From NCBI GenBank assembly GCA_026389975.1, contig JAPLGV010000128.1:1-5996 (forward strand): a stretch of DNA of 5,996 nucleotides, written 5' to 3'. Of this stretch, positions 5,355 to 5,996 are shown in pieces; position 1 is the stretch's first letter; each line of letters opens with the position of its first letter. This stretch comes from Chloroflexota bacterium (lineage in GTDB: Bacteria; Chloroflexota; Anaerolineae; Anaerolineales; Villigracilaceae). A model generated the notes under the pieces. It did not search any database and was not told the origin of the DNA. It saw only the letters and a list, made by a program, of their open reading frames with translations. The position numbers and the translations under genes are program-made.

Positions 5355-5996
5355 ATGCCAAAATCTGATTTGGTTTTACTGGCGCTTGATGATGAGCAAA
5401 TCCTTCAACTATTTGACCGGGCGTTAACCGCGGTTTCCTATCACGTTGCCATCGCGCGGGATCACGCTGCGCTTAATAAGTCCTTGCAGGAATCCTCGCC
5501 AGCCCTGGTGATCATTAGTCAAAATATCAATGGGGCAGATGAGCTGGAAATCGCCGCCGGGATGTTGGAACGTTTTCCGACCATGCCAGTTTTGCTCTTA
5601 CTCCTGCAGGATTCCCCCGAGATTGTTAGAAAAGCAATCCATGTTGGCGTAAGTGACTGTCTATATGCTCCGCTGCATATCGAAGAAATCATGAAGACCG
5701 TGGAGAATAGCATCAAACGCGCCGACCGGATCGGTGACTGGACCCGGCGCGAGGTCAATCGCACGACCGCCTCGCTCCAGCAGCGCTTGGATGAGTTGCA
5801 AAAACTCGATACCATCGTTGAGCATATCGAGGACGGGGTCATCCTCCTTGACGAACAGTCGAATCTCCTGTTGATTAATCCAGCGGCGCGCAAGGCTTTC
5901 GGTCTCTGGCAGGATGACGCGGTGAAAGGAAAACCGGTCAGCGAAGTGCTGCCTCATCCGGATTTAAAAATCCTTTTGAGCGACATTAATAACCCC
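5355..5996 (+). CDS. degenerate receiver plus PAS domain signalling protein, C-terminus cut by window edge
   Basis: The frame is open from the ATG at 5355 to the right edge (214 codons). Residues 5-120 follow the receiver fold: LVLLALDDEQILQLF keeps the acidic pair D12/D13. The phosphoacceptor position in ALVIISQNINGADEL (50-64) is S55 in place of Asp, the beta-4 Thr/Ser is Leu, and the beta-5 Lys-Pro is replaced in CLYAPL (102-107). It is therefore unlikely to be phosphorylated. Residues 115-155 are charged and Leu-spaced (RTTASLQQRLDELQKLDTIV), consistent with a signalling coiled coil. Residues 155-205 (HIEDGVILLDEQSNLLLINPAARKAFG) are a typical PAS beginning. A histidine kinase or diguanylate cyclase may follow beyond the window. 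The Shine-Dalgarno sequence is weak (AGGGT, about 11 bases upstream). The gene directly follows the decayed kinase stretch and may be its tandem relative. Confidence 0.8.
   Translation, partial: MPKSDLVLLALDDEQILQLFDRALTAVSYHVAIARDHAALNKSLQESSPALVIISQNINGADELEIAAGMLERFPTMPVLLLLLQDSPEIVRKAIHVGVSDCLYAPLHIEEIMKTVENSIKRADRIGDWTRREVNRTTASLQQRLDELQKLDTIVEHIEDGVILLDEQSNLLLINPAARKAFGLWQDDAVKGKPVSEVLPHPDLKILLSDINNP

Noticed and set aside
4873..5361. 162-residue minus-strand frame opposite the receiver relic
   Set aside because: Cys-rich, low-complexity translation with no motif. The opposite strand carries clear receiver motifs.
1..5996. tRNA, rRNA, CRISPR array or insertion sequence
   Set aside because: No cloverleaf-like sequence, regular direct repeats, transposase motifs or terminal inverted repeats were seen.

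Overview
The window (about 6 kb, GC-rich in its coding parts) looks like the chromosome of a free-living bacterium, most plausibly a Chloroflexota/Anaerolineae member. That guess rests on the gene families and on remembered sequence style (a DUF2085-type membrane protein, a methylase-like protein ending in a Lys-Phe-Arg-rich domain, hybrid receiver/PAS proteins), not on any marker gene. No RNA gene, insertion sequence, CRISPR array or replication origin is visible.

Layout. Bases 1-4783 are read leftwards. A GH13 alpha-glucosidase/oligo-1,6-glucosidase gene (4783 to 3113) comes first, behind a good Shine-Dalgarno sequence. Its stop codon overlaps the start of a 737-residue DNA-methylase-like gene (3116 to 903) in an ATGA junction, so the two are probably co-transcribed and translationally coupled. 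After a 76-bp gap with its own promoter comes a DUF2085-family membrane protein (826 to beyond the left edge). A perfect 17-bp-stem hairpin (3160-3196) lies inside the last codons of the glucosidase gene and appears to have added a foreign C-terminal tail.

A 126-bp divergent intergenic region (4784-4909) separates this block from rightward signalling genes. These are a truncated response-regulator gene (4910-5193, with an apparent 1-nt deletion), a decayed stretch holding pieces that resemble a sensor histidine kinase in several frames (5193-5353), and an open gene (5355 to beyond the right edge) with a degenerate receiver domain, a coiled-coil linker and a PAS domain.

How it fits together. 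The glucosidase would trim short oligosaccharides in the cytoplasm. The methylase-like protein has a recognisable AdoMet-type motif I and a zinc ribbon, but the expected catalytic (D/N/S)PP(Y/F) motif reads LPRP, so it may be a non-catalytic or divergent relative. The signalling region looks like a tandem of hybrid receiver proteins, one of which has decayed. The most unusual points are the methylase-like protein without a canonical catalytic motif, the hairpin fused into the GH13 tail, the kinase relic, and the receiver lacking its phosphoacceptor aspartate.
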